NCBI GenBank assembly: GCA_964537965.1
Contig: CAZIDB010000054.1
Span: forward strand, 1-24,471
DNA length: 24,471 bases
DNA from: SURF-24 sp964537965
Lineage (GTDB): Bacteria; Bacteroidota; Ignavibacteria; Ignavibacteriales; SURF-24
Direction: 5' to 3'
Part shown: in pieces, positions 7,595-15,259 of the stretch
Layout of the letters: the number at the start of each line of letters is the position of its first letter
How positions within the stretch are numbered: the stretch's first letter is position 1
Notes under the pieces: model-generated
The model's database searches: none
The model's input: the letters and a program-made list of their open reading frames with translations, nothing else
Told to the model about the DNA's origin: nothing
Program-made: the position numbers and the translations under genes

Positions 7595-8544
7595 ATGAAA
7601 AAGATTTTGTTAACCTTTCTTGTTTTTACAGTCTCTCTTTTTCCGCAGATAAAAAAGCTTACACTAAAAGAAAGTATAGAACTTGGTTTAAAGAATAGTA
7701 AAGATTTGAAAATCTCTCTATCAAAAACCATCGGTACAGATGCAAAGGTCACTGAAACCACTTCGCAACTTTTGCCTCAATTAAAGTTTAATGCAGGATA
7801 TTCCCGCTTAAGTGATATTCCTCCATTTGAAGTTAAGCTGCCGGTATCGCCGACTCCAATCAGAATCTCCGATGTCATTCTTAACAATTACACTTTAAGG
7901 TTATCCGTTCAGCAGCCTTTATTTACAGGCTTCCGGCTGTCATCAATAAGAAACGCGGCAAAACTTACAAGAGAAGCAACCGGACTTGAATATGTTAAGG
8001 AAATAAACGAAGCGGCCTTCAAAATTCAGCAGGCTTTCTGGCAGTATTACAAAGCTGCACAACAGCTTCAGTATGTAAATGAAAATTTAATTCAGACAGA
8101 AAAGCACTTAACCGATACGAAGAATTTCCTTGATAATGGTCTTGTAACAAATAATGATGTTCTGAAGTTTGAAGTTCAGTATTCAAACATTAAACTGCTG
8201 CAGATTGATGCCCAGAACAATCTTGATATTTCACGAATGATTTTTAATCAGGTGCTTGGTTTATCACTCGATTCCAAAACAGAAATTGAAATTGAAGAAA
8301 TAGTAAATTTAGTTGGTAATGATAACGTTGATGTTTTAATCCATGAAGCAAAAAATAACAGGAATGAATTAAAAGCATTAAAGAACAGGGTTGATGCGAG
8401 TGATTATAATATTTCTGCTGCAAATGCAGGTTGGTTTCCATCAATTTACTTAAGTGGAAATTTTTATTACAACAGACCGAACCAGCGAATAATGCCCACA
8501 AAAGATGAGTTCATTGATACCTGGGATGTTGGCGTTGCATTAAG
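7595..8544 (+). CDS. TolC-like outer-membrane efflux protein, 3' end missing
   Basis: The visible 317 residues begin with a signal peptide (MKKILLTFLVFTVSLFPQ) and LTLKESIELGLKNSKDLKI, the classic outer-membrane efflux protein opening. Two halves of the long helical repeat can be followed, with TLRLSVQQPLFTGFRLSS forming the first barrel strands and FPSIYLSGNFYYNRP starting the second repeat. TolC homologues run to about 430-460 residues, so roughly 110-140 residues are absent. The sequence stops at a 100-N gap, and directly after the gap is a RAYT-flanking repeat rather than a TolC C-terminus, so the gene is either incomplete in the assembly or cut by the insertion. AAGGA lies 7 nt before the ATG. 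It should form the outer-membrane exit duct for this ABC pump. Confidence 0.88.
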
Positions 8545-8644
8545 NNNNNNNNNNNNNNNNNNNNNNNNNNNNNNNNNNNNNNNNNNNNNNNNNNNNNNNN
8601 NNNNNNNNNNNNNNNNNNNNNNNNNNNNNNNNNNNNNNNNNNNN
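8545..8644. other. Assembly gap (100 N)
   Basis: Exactly 100 undetermined bases, a conventional filler for unknown size. It interrupts tolC and adjoins a repeat copy, a common cause of assembly breaks. Confidence 0.99.
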
Positions 8645-8834
8645 GATTGAATAAGAAACCTTGAAGGTCCTGGTTCAATAGGAACCAGAGAAATTGAAAC
8701 GGGAATAACGACGACGAGAAGTCTAATTGACATAATTGAAAAAACAATATACAGCAAACTTAATTTTATATTAAAACCAGTGGAGAACCTTCAAGGTTTT
8801 CTCACTCTAAAACTGAAACAGAACCTTGAAGGTT
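8645..8834 (+). repeat. Direct repeat copy 1 with REP-like palindromes
   Basis: Order of parts: AACCTTGAAGGT (8658-8669), hairpin CTGGTTC/GAACCAG with a 5-nt loop (8670-8688), a ~95-nt spacer containing TCTAATTGACATAATTGAAA, palindrome AACCTTCAAGGTT (8787-8799), then AACCTTGAAGGTT (8822-8834). By eye it differs from copy 2 at roughly 15 positions including a small indel. It may extend left into the gap. Confidence 0.85.
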
Positions 8835-8849
8835 TAGTAGAAAAAAAAT

Positions 8850-9407
8850 ATGGATATGCCAAGATATTTTTATAAGAATACTTATCATCATCTATACAAC
8901 AGAGGAGTAGACAAGAAGAAGATATTTTTTGATAAGAAAGATTACCTTTATTTTATCAGAAAGATGAATGAGTATAAAAAGAAATATTTGATTAAGATTT
9001 TGTGCTATTGTCTGATGCCTAATCATTTTCATTTATTTGTTAAACAAACAGAAGATACAGGTATAAGTGAATTTATCAGAGACCTGATAAATGCTTATAC
9101 AAGAGGGACAAATGTAAGATATAAAAAAACAGGTTTTCTGTTTGAAAGTAAAACGAAAAGCAAGATAATAGCTGAACAAGATTATTTCGTTTGGCTATGT
9201 AAATATAGCTTAACCAATCCAGTAACTGCCGGATTGGTAAAAGCTTCAGAACAATGGGAGTATTCATCAGCTAAAGAATATTTTGGATTGAAACAAAAAG
9301 GTATAACTGATACTGACGAAATATTAAGCAGATATAAAAACACAGAGGATTTTAAAACTTTTATAACGACTGACTTGAGCAAATTTGATTACTCGATTTT
9401 ATTTTGA
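8850..9407 (+). CDS. REP-associated tyrosine transposase (RAYT), Y1/HUH family
   Basis: A 185-residue transposase of the IS200-like Y1 superfamily. YHHLYNRGVD (12-21) matches the RAYT opening, MPNHFHLFVK (56-65) carries the metal-binding HUH pair His59 and His61, and CKYSLTNPVTAGLV (117-130) holds the candidate nucleophile Tyr119 in the position of the usual YIHLNPVxAGLV. GFLFESKTKSK fits the family's FE-x-KS stretch. Length is normal and no frameshift is seen, so it may be active. Either Met1 or Met3 (8856) could be the start; family members usually begin with MPR, favouring Met3. No convincing ribosome binding site is seen. RAYTs nick single-stranded DNA at REP hairpins and are usually domesticated single-copy genes; here it sits between direct copies of palindromic repeats inside an exporter operon. 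Confidence 0.9.
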   Translation: MDMPRYFYKNTYHHLYNRGVDKKKIFFDKKDYLYFIRKMNEYKKKYLIKILCYCLMPNHFHLFVKQTEDTGISEFIRDLINAYTRGTNVRYKKTGFLFESKTKSKIIAEQDYFVWLCKYSLTNPVTAGLVKASEQWEYSSAKEYFGLKQKGITDTDEILSRYKNTEDFKTFITTDLSKFDYSILF

Positions 9408-9432
9408 GACCACCTTCAGGGTTTTCACAGCG

Positions 9433-9621
9433 GATTGAACAAGAAACCTTGAATGTCCTGGTTCAATAGGAACCAGAGAAATTGAAACAGAAAAACGACG
9501 ATGAGAAGTCTAATTGACATAATTGAAAAAACAATAAACAGCAAACATAATTTTATTAATAAACCGATGGAGAACCTTCAAGGTTTTCTCACTCTAAAAC
9601 AGAAATAGAACCTTGAAGGTT
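9433..9621 (+). repeat. Direct repeat copy 2 with REP-like palindromes
   Basis: Same order of parts as copy 1, starting GATTGAACAAG. The first palindrome is mutated (AACCTTGAATGT), while the CTGGTTC/GAACCAG hairpin, AACCTTCAAGGTT (9573-9585) and AACCTTGAAGGTT (9609-9621) are intact. The last palindrome ends 6 nt before the ATG of ATPase 2. Confidence 0.85.
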
Positions 9622-9627
9622 GGTAGT

Positions 9628-10563
9628 ATGTATTCAATCGAAATAAATAATCTCACTAAAAAATTCGGGAAGTTCGTTTCCGTCGATAATATTTCCTTCA
9701 ATGTAAAGCAGGGAGAAATATTCGGATTCCTTGGAGCGAATGGCGCAGGCAAAACAACAACAATAAGAATGCTGTGCGGAATCATCGAACCGACAAGCGG
9801 TGATGCCTTGGTTGGCGGCTACAGCATTAAGAAGCAACCAAACCTGGTTAAGACACAAATCGGTTATATGTCCCAGAGATTTTCTCTTTACAACGATTTA
9901 ACAGTTGAAGAAAATATTAATTTCTTTGGCGGTGTTTATGGTTTATATAATTCTGTTTTGGCTGAAAGGAAAAAATGGGTTCTCAGGGTTGCAAATCTTG
10001 AAAGTAAAGAAAATGTGTTAACACAGGATTTACCGGGCGGAATAAAACAACGGCTTGCTCTTTGTACTGCTGTAATTCATCGCCCTAAAATTGTTTTTCT
10101 TGATGAACCTACAAGCGGAGTTGACCCGATATCAAGAAGAGGCTTCTGGGATTTGATAAATGATTTGTCTGAAGAAGGAATAACAGTATTTGTAACAACA
10201 CATTATCTTGAAGAAGCTGAATTCTGCAATAATATAATCCTTATTAATGCAGGAAAGATTATTGCCGAAGGGAATTCCAACGAACTAAAAACAAATTACA
10301 TACAGGGGAATATTCTGGAAATTGAATGCAGTAAACCGATTGCAACAATGGAAATTCTTGAGAGACAAACGTTTGTTGATGAGACAAGCATCTTCGGAAA
10401 TAACATCCACATCTTGGTTAATAATAAATACAAGAATAATGACCAGATAAAAACACTGCTTGGTAATAATGAAATTGAAGTGAAAAGAATTGATAAAATA
10501 ATTCCAACACTTGAAGACGTGTTCATTCATCTTTTGGAAAAGGATACAAAGCAAAATGTTTAA
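9628..10563 (+). CDS. ABC exporter ATPase 2 (YbhF C-terminal-half-like)
   Basis: A 311-residue ABC nucleotide-binding subunit. Walker A is GANGAGKT (36-43), Q-loop Gln is residue 83, Walker B is IVFLDE (155-160) and the H-loop TTHYLEEAE keeps His192. The signature is altered: LPGGI (135-139) replaces LSGGQ, so the Ser that contacts ATP phosphate is Pro. The C-terminal half of YbhF-type proteins shows a similar LPxGxKQR, so this is likely inherited. I chose ATG 9628; a TTG 15 nt upstream lies inside the repeat palindrome. The only ribosome-binding-like AAGG (9616-9619) also belongs to that palindrome. The 3' end overlaps the permease start by 8 nt, showing tight coupling. Confidence 0.9.
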   Translation: MYSIEINNLTKKFGKFVSVDNISFNVKQGEIFGFLGANGAGKTTTIRMLCGIIEPTSGDALVGGYSIKKQPNLVKTQIGYMSQRFSLYNDLTVEENINFFGGVYGLYNSVLAERKKWVLRVANLESKENVLTQDLPGGIKQRLALCTAVIHRPKIVFLDEPTSGVDPISRRGFWDLINDLSEEGITVFVTTHYLEEAEFCNNIILINAGKIIAEGNSNELKTNYIQGNILEIECSKPIATMEILERQTFVDETSIFGNNIHILVNNKYKNNDQIKTLLGNNEIEVKRIDKIIPTLEDVFIHLLEKDTKQNV

Positions 10564-11686
10564 CAGAATTTATGCAATCGCAAAAAAGGAAGTGCGCCAG
10601 TTAAGCCGTGATATAAGAATGCTGTTACTGTTATTTGTTTTTCCATTAGTACTGCTTGTAATCTTTGGATATGCTGTTAATTTTGATGTTAAACATGTTC
10701 AGCTTGCAGTTTACGACAAAGATAAATCATCTTTATCAAGAGACTTTGTAAATATGCTTGCAAGCTCGGAGTATTTTGATTTGATAACACATATTGAGAA
10801 TGATTCCGAGATTAAGGAATTACTTGATAATCAGAAAGTCCAGTGCGTGCTTGTTATACCTCAAGATTTATCCGGGAAATTTTATTCCAGGCAGGAAGCA
10901 AAGGTACAGGTTCTTATTGATGGAGTTAATGCTAACTCGGCTACGATAATAAGAAATTATTTTAATCTTGCCACTACAAGCTTCTCATCAAAATTATCTT
11001 CAGAATATCTTGCTGTAACCGGAAAGGCTTTTTATCTGCCAATAGATTTTCGGCCGATCTTCTGGTTCAATCCTGAATTGAAATCAACAATATTTCTTAT
11101 TCCCGGACTTATTGCAATGATACTTATAATAACAGGAGTCGTATCAATTACTTTATCAATTGTAAAGGAAAAAGAGCTTGGCACAATTGAGCAGATAAAT
11201 GTTTCTCCTCTTTCCGCTCTTGAATTAATAATCGGCAAGACAGCACCGAATATTGTTATCTCATTTATTGCGGCAGTAATAATATTAATCGGCGGTTATT
11301 TCCTTTTTGATGTAACAGTTAAAGGAAGTATAATTTTGCTTATCCTTACAACGCTGTTATATATTATTGCTTCTTTAAGCATCGGCATTGTAGTGTCAAC
11401 AATTGCAGAATCCCAGCAGGTGGCTTTCCAGGTGGCAGCACTAATTTCAATGCTTCCCTCAATGTTGTTATCGGGATTCGTATTCCCGATTGAGAGCATG
11501 CCGGTAGTTATCCAGGTGCTTACAAATATTACTCCGGCAAAATTTTTCATGGTAATACTTCGTGATATTCTTATAAAGGGAGTTGGACTTGAATCATTTT
11601 ATCCGCAGGTAATTTACCTTACATTTTTTTCCTTGGTTCTTCTTGGAATTGCAACGATAAGATATAAAAAATCAGCAGACGCTTAG
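10556..11686 (+). CDS. ABC-2 exporter permease 1 (YbhS-like)
   Basis: A 376-residue inner-membrane permease. One helix (about 21-43) is followed by a large periplasmic domain (about 45-175), then five helices from about 178 onward. IFWFNPELKSTIFLIPGL before helix 2 and KEKELGTIEQINVSPLSALELIIGK after it are hallmarks of the YbhS/YbhR/drug-export ABC-2 group, as is LSGFVFPIESMP between the last helices. ATG 10556 starts within the last codons of ATPase 2; the open frame extends 45 nt further upstream, but that extension lacks permease character. It should pair with permease 2 to form the membrane pore of the exporter. Confidence 0.9.
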   Translation: MFNRIYAIAKKEVRQLSRDIRMLLLLFVFPLVLLVIFGYAVNFDVKHVQLAVYDKDKSSLSRDFVNMLASSEYFDLITHIENDSEIKELLDNQKVQCVLVIPQDLSGKFYSRQEAKVQVLIDGVNANSATIIRNYFNLATTSFSSKLSSEYLAVTGKAFYLPIDFRPIFWFNPELKSTIFLIPGLIAMILIITGVVSITLSIVKEKELGTIEQINVSPLSALELIIGKTAPNIVISFIAAVIILIGGYFLFDVTVKGSIILLILTTLLYIIASLSIGIVVSTIAESQQVAFQVAALISMLPSMLLSGFVFPIESMPVVIQVLTNITPAKFFMVILRDILIKGVGLESFYPQVIYLTFFSLVLLGIATIRYKKSADA

Positions 11687-11704
11687 ACTAAATAGGAGCA
11701 GAAA

Positions 11705-12831
11705 TTGAAAACTATAATCACTTTAATTATAAAAGAACTTATACAGGTAAAACGAGATCCGAAATTGTTCAGGATAGTACTTATTGCTCCTGTCCTTCAG
11801 TTAATTTTGCTTGGTTATGCAGCAACGTTGGATGTTGAAAATATAAGCGTTGTAATATTTGACCAGGATAAAACTTTTGCAAGCAGGCAGCTTGCAGAAA
11901 AACTTACAAGTTCCGGATACTTCAATATAAATTATTATACGGATAACTATGATGAGATAGTTGACCTTATCAATACGGGAAAAGTCCTGACGGCATTTGT
12001 AATTCCGAAAGACTTTGAGAAAAAAATAAACAGGAGAGAAACAGTTCAGCTTCAGGTTATTTGCGATGGCTCTGACGGGAACAAAGCCGGAATTGCTGTT
12101 GGATATCTCCAGGGAATATTCAGCAGTTACACTTCAAAAATTCTGATGGATGTAAGAGATAAATATGGACTTAAAACTATAAATGTAGGAAGCATAACTT
12201 CTGAAGTGAGAGTGTGGTACAATCCTGATTTGAAAACAAGAAACTTTATGCTGCCCAGTGTAATGGCTTTAATACTTGTTGTTACTACAACTGTAATGAT
12301 GGCGATGGGCGTTGTTAAGGAACGCGAGATCGGTACGCTTGAACAGTTAATTGTTACACCGATAAAACCATATCAGCTAATAATCGGGAAATTAATTCCG
12401 TTTGTAATAATCGGCTTTATAGATTTTTTAATTGTTGTTACTGTAATGGTATTATGGTTTGGGATTGCAGTACGCGGAGATTTCCTCTTTCTGCTTTTTA
12501 CATCGTTCATATTTATTATGTCCACGCTTGGATTGGGATTATTCATCTCGACAATTTCAAAAACACAGCAGCAGGCAATGATGGTTGCTATGTTTGGTAT
12601 ACTTATGCCGATGATTTACTTATCAGGTTTTGCATTCCCCATAGAAAACATGCCGCCGTTGATTCAGTACATTACTTATGCTATTCCTTTAAGATACTAC
12701 ATTACAATTCTGCGGGGAATAATTTTGAAAGGCACAGGCTTCTCAAATCTCTGGTTAGAAACCTTGATTATGTTTTTAATGGGAGCAGGATTATTAATTC
12801 TTAGTTCACTAAGATTCAGAAGAAAACTGGA
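11705..12831 (+). CDS. ABC-2 exporter permease 2 (YbhR-like), extreme 3' end in a gap
   Basis: The visible 375 residues repeat the fold of permease 1: helix 1 at about 22-40, a periplasmic domain with VWYNPDLKTRNFMLPSVM before helix 2, KEREIGTLEQLIVTPIKPYQLIIGK, and LSGFAFPIENMPP. AGGAG (11694-11698) lies 6 nt before a TTG codon, the only sensible start. The sequence reaches SSLRFRRKL at the gap; homologues end within a few residues of this motif, so almost nothing should be missing. It closes the exporter operon 18 nt after permease 1. Together with the HlyD lipoprotein and TolC it would make a complete three-component pump. Confidence 0.9.
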
Positions 12832-12931
12832 NNNNNNNNNNNNNNNNNNNNNNNNNNNNNNNNNNNNNNNNNNNNNNNNNNNNNNNNNNNNNNNNNNNNN
12901 NNNNNNNNNNNNNNNNNNNNNNNNNNNNNNN
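12832..12931. other. Assembly gap (100 N)
   Basis: Exactly 100 undetermined bases at the very end of permease 2. What follows is markedly more AT-rich and unrelated, so the true distance across the gap is unknown. Confidence 0.99.
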
Positions 12932-12932
12932 A

Positions 12933-13163
12933 TTGTTATTTTCTTTTAGTGATATTGTTCTCGGATTTATTGGTTTAAGGAGAATCCAATATTTTAACAT
13001 TGTAAGTTCTTTTATTAATAGATGCGATGAATTTTCTGTTATCTATAATTTAATTGCGGGAGGAAGCACTTATGGTTATTATTTATTACATAAACACTCT
13101 AATTTTTATCCTGAAATAGATTATAATATTTTATCATTTGCGGGTACAAGTGATATTGAATAG
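12933..13163 (+). CDS. Unknown protein, C-terminal fragment running out of the gap
   Basis: A reading frame open from the gap edge codes about 76 residues, including GFIGLRRIQYFNIVSSFINR and GGSTYGYYLLHKHSNFYP, and ends in TAG at 13161-13163. There is no ribosome binding site, so if real it is the tail of a gene whose start is in the gap. I recognise no family. The region is very AT-rich, where chance open frames are rarer than in GC-rich DNA, which gives mild support only. Confidence 0.3.
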   Translation: MLFSFSDIVLGFIGLRRIQYFNIVSSFINRCDEFSVIYNLIAGGSTYGYYLLHKHSNFYPEIDYNILSFAGTSDIE

Positions 13164-13275
13164 AATAACTGGCGAACCGATATTTTCCCTTTGCAGTAAA
13201 CCGCAGGAGAAGAAGTATAAACTTTCCTGCAAATTCGTAAATCCAATTCTATTTCTAAACAAAAAAAGGTAAATA

Positions 13276-14355
13276 ATGCTTCAAGTAAAAAAGATGAATT
13301 TTAGTAAAATATCTATTCTGGTTACTCTTCTTTCAATACTTGGTATTAGTTGTAACGAAACAACTTCTTCAGAAATAACTGATAGCAGTAATTTCTATTT
13401 AACCTATGTAAAAGCAATAAATAATAATTGGGAAATAGTTTTAAATCATAATGGAGAAGTTATAAATGTTTCAAATAATTCGCTGGAAGATAATGATCCC
13501 GATATTTCTCCTGATAAAAAGAAAATAGCGTTCACTTATTTTACGAAGTATGGGAATACTTGTGTTTATTTATATTATTTAAAAAGTAAAACATTAATCG
13601 GAATTAACCCAACTACTGAATTTTCTGCAAGATCTCCTCAATGGATAGATAATGATAGAATGATTTACAGCTATCATAAAATTGGCGAGAATTCAAAAAC
13701 ATATATAATGAATAAAGATGGCAGCAATAGCAGGGAAATTTTAAACTGCACAGCAAAAATATATTTCTATAATAATTTGAAAGATTTTATTTATAAGCCT
13801 GTAGGAACAGACGATTATAAAATAATTTACCAAACAGATATATATGCAACCTATAAAAAGATTATACTTGATTTAAATGAAATAGGGAAAGAATACACTG
13901 GTATTTATGGTTTTAATCCTAACGAAGAAAAGTTACTATTATTAATCGCTCAAACTCCAAGATATACAAATATTGTTGCAGAATATGACTTAAAAAATAA
14001 AACATTAGATACAATTGCTGTTGCAGAAGATGGATATGTTTATTTGAAACCACAATATTCAAATGATTATTCTAAAATTGCGCTGGTATGTAAAAACTAT
14101 GACTTAAACATTTTGAAATTATTATTAATAAATGAAAAAAAAATAACTACATTAGAAGAAATTCAGGAACCTACTGCTTCATTCGGTTTTTATTACAAAG
14201 CTTTTTCACCTGACGATAAACAATTGGTATATATGAAATATATTTTTAATAGTGGGAATACTTGGTGGGATTCATACGTATATATAAAAAATTTAGTTAC
14301 CAACCAAAACTTCTTTATAGATAAAGCTAATGATCCTATATGGATAAATAATTAA
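13276..14355 (+). CDS. TolB/WD40-like beta-propeller lipoprotein
   Basis: A 359-residue exported protein. The lipobox ILGISC puts a lipid on Cys26. PD40-type blades follow: DNDPDISPDKKKIAFTY (about 73-89), ARSPQWIDNDRMIYSY, and near the end KAFSPDDKQLVYMKY and ANDPIWINN. Such propellers (TolB, DPP-IV N-terminal) display protein-binding loops in the periplasm or outside; no enzyme domain is attached. AAAGG sits 6-7 nt before the first ATG; Met7 is an alternative start. Codon use is strikingly AT-rich compared with the exporter genes, as is the fragment just upstream, suggesting a different history for this patch. Partner unknown. Confidence 0.75.
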   Translation: MLQVKKMNFSKISILVTLLSILGISCNETTSSEITDSSNFYLTYVKAINNNWEIVLNHNGEVINVSNNSLEDNDPDISPDKKKIAFTYFTKYGNTCVYLYYLKSKTLIGINPTTEFSARSPQWIDNDRMIYSYHKIGENSKTYIMNKDGSNSREILNCTAKIYFYNNLKDFIYKPVGTDDYKIIYQTDIYATYKKIILDLNEIGKEYTGIYGFNPNEEKLLLLIAQTPRYTNIVAEYDLKNKTLDTIAVAEDGYVYLKPQYSNDYSKIALVCKNYDLNILKLLLINEKKITTLEEIQEPTASFGFYYKAFSPDDKQLVYMKYIFNSGNTWWDSYVYIKNLVTNQNFFIDKANDPIWINN

Positions 14356-14520
14356 ATAAAAAACATTTTTTAGTGGTGTCAGAACTTCCGTTCTTGAGCC
14401 ATTAAAATGGAAAACCGGCAATTGGAAACTGAGAATTAGAAATTGGACTTTTACCGGTAAACATTTTTTCCTCTCCGCTTCACTCATTCACCGTTTCTAA
14501 CTTTCACTCATCTCCTTTTT
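14356..14520. other. Convergent intergenic region with small palindromes
   Basis: Between convergent genes. It holds a short hairpin AGAAC-TTCC-GTTCT, a perfect 12-bp palindrome TTTACCGGTAAA (14450-14461) followed by CATTTTTTCC, and a low-complexity stretch of AATTGGAAA-like words (about 14418-14447) also seen at the right end of the window. The palindrome plus T-run could stop transcription. Confidence 0.35.
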
Positions 14521-15009
14521 TTAATTGTCCTCTACCGGTACAGCATCATACATTATCAATGGCATAATAAGGGAAACTATAAAGACTATTACTGCAAGCG
14601 CTACAAAGAAATATCCAACGAGGTAATCAAGTTCAAGTATACCAAGTGTGCTTAGAATATATGTCCAGTCATGGTAAACTTTATTTCCGCCAAGCAAATG
14701 TAGTTTGTGTGCCTGGGCATCGGCGGCATATACGCTTATGTTTATTAAGTTTTGTCCTAACCACAACAGCGAGACCTGCACGCCGGTTTTGTACTGGTTC
14801 CTGAAAAAGTAAAAGACAATTAAGGATGGAAGCAAAATTTGCATTAATGTACCGCCAAGAGTATAAATAAATTTCCCGAACAGCATAAACACAAGGTGAC
14901 CGCCTTCGTGAATTATAAGATCTGCAGTATCAATAAATGTATAATTCCCCCGGTTAATTAACCAGTATAGCATTATAGGAAACATAATTACTGAGGGAAG
15001 CCACCTCAT
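14521..15009 (-). CDS. Membrane HExxH protein, putative M50-like metalloprotease
   Basis: A 162-residue multi-helix membrane protein. The zinc-binding motif IIHEGGHLVF lies in a predicted helix soon after the first one, followed by LGGTLMQILLP, then YAADAQAHKLHLLGG and HDWTYILSTLGIL, and a C-terminal pair of helices. The HExxH and downstream HDW resemble a conserved bacterial family of unknown function loosely related to site-2 proteases. I chose ATG 15009 because AAGGA lies 5 nt upstream; a TTG at 15051 would add 14 charged residues with poorer ribosome binding. It is divergent from the next gene. No substrate can be inferred. Confidence 0.7.
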   Translation of the reverse strand: MRWLPSVIMFPIMLYWLINRGNYTFIDTADLIIHEGGHLVFMLFGKFIYTLGGTLMQILLPSLIVFYFFRNQYKTGVQVSLLWLGQNLINISVYAADAQAHKLHLLGGNKVYHDWTYILSTLGILELDYLVGYFFVALAVIVFIVSLIMPLIMYDAVPVEDN

Positions 15010-15259
15010 TATTTCCTTTTTGCGGTCGTATGGTTTGGTTTCTAATTCCAATTTTTAATGCCTGTAATTGTTTGATTTATTTCAAAAAGAAATATAAGCT
15101 AATATTGTATTGTGGTACAGTAATAATTATGGCAAAAACAAGAGAATTTTATATGCCCGGGATTTATAACAATAAAAAAAAATTTAAAACACAGTAGCAT
15201 CTTATTAATTAATTGTTAAATTAATATAAGGCAGGAGGGGGAGAAAGAAATCATTAATA

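Larger units (their letters stand above)
8645..9621. mobile_element. RAYT transposase unit flanked by ~190 bp direct repeats
   Basis: Two nearly identical non-coding segments (8645-8834 and 9433-9621) bracket a single Y1/HUH transposase gene. Each segment carries AACCTTGAAGGTT-type palindromes and one longer hairpin. A further degraded palindrome (ACCTTCAGGGTTTT, 9412-9425) follows the transposase stop. The arrangement resembles REP elements around a REP-associated tyrosine transposase, but with long direct rather than short inverted copies. The left limit is hidden in the gap. Confidence 0.7.

Noticed and set aside
8671..8700. CRISPR-repeat-like text: a short hairpin followed by GAGAAATTGAAAC in both copies of the RAYT repeat
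   Set aside because: There are only two occurrences, 788 bp apart, inside a longer 190-bp duplicated unit, with no spacer array and no cas genes.
8667..8873. Open frame through repeat copy 1 into the RAYT start region
   Set aside because: The same frame is broken in copy 2 by an indel and a stop codon, and it has no start or ribosome binding site.
12832..12949. Permease 2 frame continuing through the N run to 12949
   Set aside because: The continuation depends on filler bases; homologues end near the last visible residues before the gap.
15129..15197. 22-codon small frame starting MAKTREFYMPG
   Set aside because: No ribosome binding site, and it lies in an AT-rich divergent promoter region with no sign of conservation.
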